Source: Clostridia bacterium (GTDB lineage Bacteria > Bacillota > Clostridia > UBA1381 > UBA9506). Taken from it: 64,000 nt of DNA. The stretch's first letter is position 1; every line of letters starts with the position of its first letter. The notes under the pieces were generated by a model, which was not told the DNA's origin, made no database searches, and saw only the letters and a list, made by a program, of their open reading frames with translations. Made by a program: the position numbers and the translations under genes. The stretch lies in assembly GCA_017549205.1 (NCBI GenBank), contig JAFYVH010000016.1:1-64000 (forward strand), in the 5' to 3' direction. This document shows, piece after piece, positions 63,111 to 64,000 of the stretch.

Positions 63111-64000
63111 ATGAAATTAGGTATAGTAGGTCTCCCCAATGTGGGCAAGTCAACACTGTTTAACGCCATCACCCAGGCCGGTGCTGAATCGGCGAACTAT
63201 CCTTTTTGCACCATTGAGCCTAATGTGGGTGTTGTTCCCGTGCCGGATGAGCGCTTAGATGTGCTTGCCGACATGTATCATCCTCAAAAGGTGACCCATG
63301 CGGTGATTGAATTTGTGGATATTGCCGGTCTTGTTAAGGGCGCCAGCCGTGGCGAAGGTCTTGGTAATAAATTTTTGTCACACATTCGTGAGGTGGATGC
63401 CATTGTTCATGTGGTGCGCTGCTTTGAAGATGATAACATTGTTCATGTAGAGGGTTCTGTATCACCCCTGCGCGATGTTGAAACCATTCAGCTTGAGCTG
63501 ATTTTTGCCGATATGGAAATGCTTGATAAGCGCATTGACAGAACAAAGAAAATGATGAAATCCGGTGAGAAGAAATATCAGCAGGAGCTCAATTTGTTAG
63601 AAGAATTAAAAGCGCTCCTAGAGGCAGGCAAGCCCGCCCGTGCCAAGGCTTTTTCTGAAGAAGAGGCAGAGATTTTAAAAGATTTGCCCTTGCTCACCTT
63701 AAAACCCGTTCTCTATGCAGCCAATGTTTCAGAAGATGATTTCGTGGGCGGCATTGAAAACAACCACATGGTGAAAGAACTGACAGAAATGGCAGAGGCA
63801 GAGGGTTCAGAGGTAATGCCCATTTCGGCTAAAATAGAAGAAGATGTTTCGGCGCTGGAGCCTGAAGAAAAATTGGAATTTTTAAAGGAGCTGGGCATAG
63901 CCGAATCCGGTCTTGACCGCTTGGTGAAAAAAAGCTATAAGCTTTTGGGTCTTATCAGCTATTTAACAGCGGGCGAGCCTGAGGTGCGTGCCTGGACCAT
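63111..64000 (+). CDS. ychF: Redox-regulated ATPase YchF (partial, cut by window edge)
   Basis: The 5' 296 codons of YchF/Ola1, a TRAFAC GTPase-family protein that prefers ATP. The P-loop is [13 protein letters not shown] near residue 7, switch II is [17 protein letters not shown] near 66, and the NVSEDD stretch near 204 occupies the G4 position. The end reads ...EVRAWT, the start of the C-terminal TGS region. AGAAAGG lies 13 bases before the ATG. The family is about 365 residues, so roughly 70 residues lie beyond the window. Confidence 0.97.
   Translation, partial: MKLGIVGLPNVGKSTLFNAITQAGAESANYPFCTIEPNVGVVPVPDERLDVLADMYHPQKVTHAVIEFVDIAGLVKGASRGEGLGNKFLSHIREVDAIVHVVRCFEDDNIVHVEGSVSPLRDVETIQLELIFADMEMLDKRIDRTKKMMKSGEKKYQQELNLLEELKALLEAGKPARAKAFSEEEAEILKDLPLLTLKPVLYAANVSEDDFVGGIENNHMVKELTEMAEAEGSEVMPISAKIEEDVSALEPEEKLEFLKELGIAESGLDRLVKKSYKLLGLISYLTAGEPEVRAWT

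Overview
The window looks like chromosome from a low-to-mid GC Gram-positive anaerobe of class Clostridia. The evidence is AGGAGG-type ribosome sites, sigma-A promoters with 17-bp spacers, S-layer-homology surface proteins, rubredoxin and rubrerythrin, an indolepyruvate:ferredoxin oxidoreductase, Feo ferrous-iron uptake, and sporulation-type proteins (BofC-like, PdaB-like, M23 protein resembling SpoIIQ). No name below class level is justified. Most of it is ordinary core genome with short intergenic gaps and many intrinsic terminators.

Layout. 1-2.6 kb: two tRNAs (Arg, Gly) transcribed leftwards, HU, a BofC-like protein and a D,D-carboxypeptidase. 2.7-6.8 kb: a leftward run of Hsp33, TrkA, TrkH and a small tautomerase. 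6.9-7.6 kb: tmRNA followed by a small ribbon-helix-helix protein. 7.8-12.3 kb: M14 peptidase, rubredoxin, M23 peptidase, UppP, a UPF0340 protein with a small ECF-type membrane protein, and a ferredoxin. 12.5-16.7 kb: a class A penicillin-binding protein and a phosphoglucomutase. 16.8-18.4 kb: a small accessory islet with gene fragments, abutting the 3' end of guaA. 18.4-23 kb: GuaA (synthetase half only), NagA, an MFS transporter and a PdaB-like deacetylase.

23.1-30.3 kb is one leftward operon: solute symporter, PaaK-type CoA ligase, IorA, IorB, tandem-ACT protein and a PLP lyase-like enzyme. It fits oxidation and CoA activation of aryl or branched 2-oxo acids made from amino acids. 30.4-33.8 kb: rubrerythrin and the feoA-feoB-FeoB-associated locus with two copies of an operator-like dyad. 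33.9-36.6 kb: a ClC channel and a cation/proton antiporter. 36.8-39.1 kb: purC and fumC.

39.2-47.1 kb is a rightward run: alaS, pgsA, a 2-TM protein, valS, DUF1292, hemolysin III and MgtC. Two tandem MATE exporters follow, then gltX on the opposite strand, and secA-prfB with the RF2 programmed frameshift. After an SLH/glucosaminidase protein comes infC-rpmI-rplT with an attenuator leader and an ATT start codon. The end holds a histidine phosphatase, a hypothetical, a GH3 glycosidase, an SLH protein and the 5' part of ychF, cut by the window edge.

I found no CRISPR array, rRNA, intact prophage or insertion sequence. The points most worth a second look are the guaA-adjacent islet, the stand-alone GuaA synthetase, the paired dyads in the feo locus, the FeoB-associated/HMA fusion and an unassigned structured intergenic region at about 22.97-23.11 kb.
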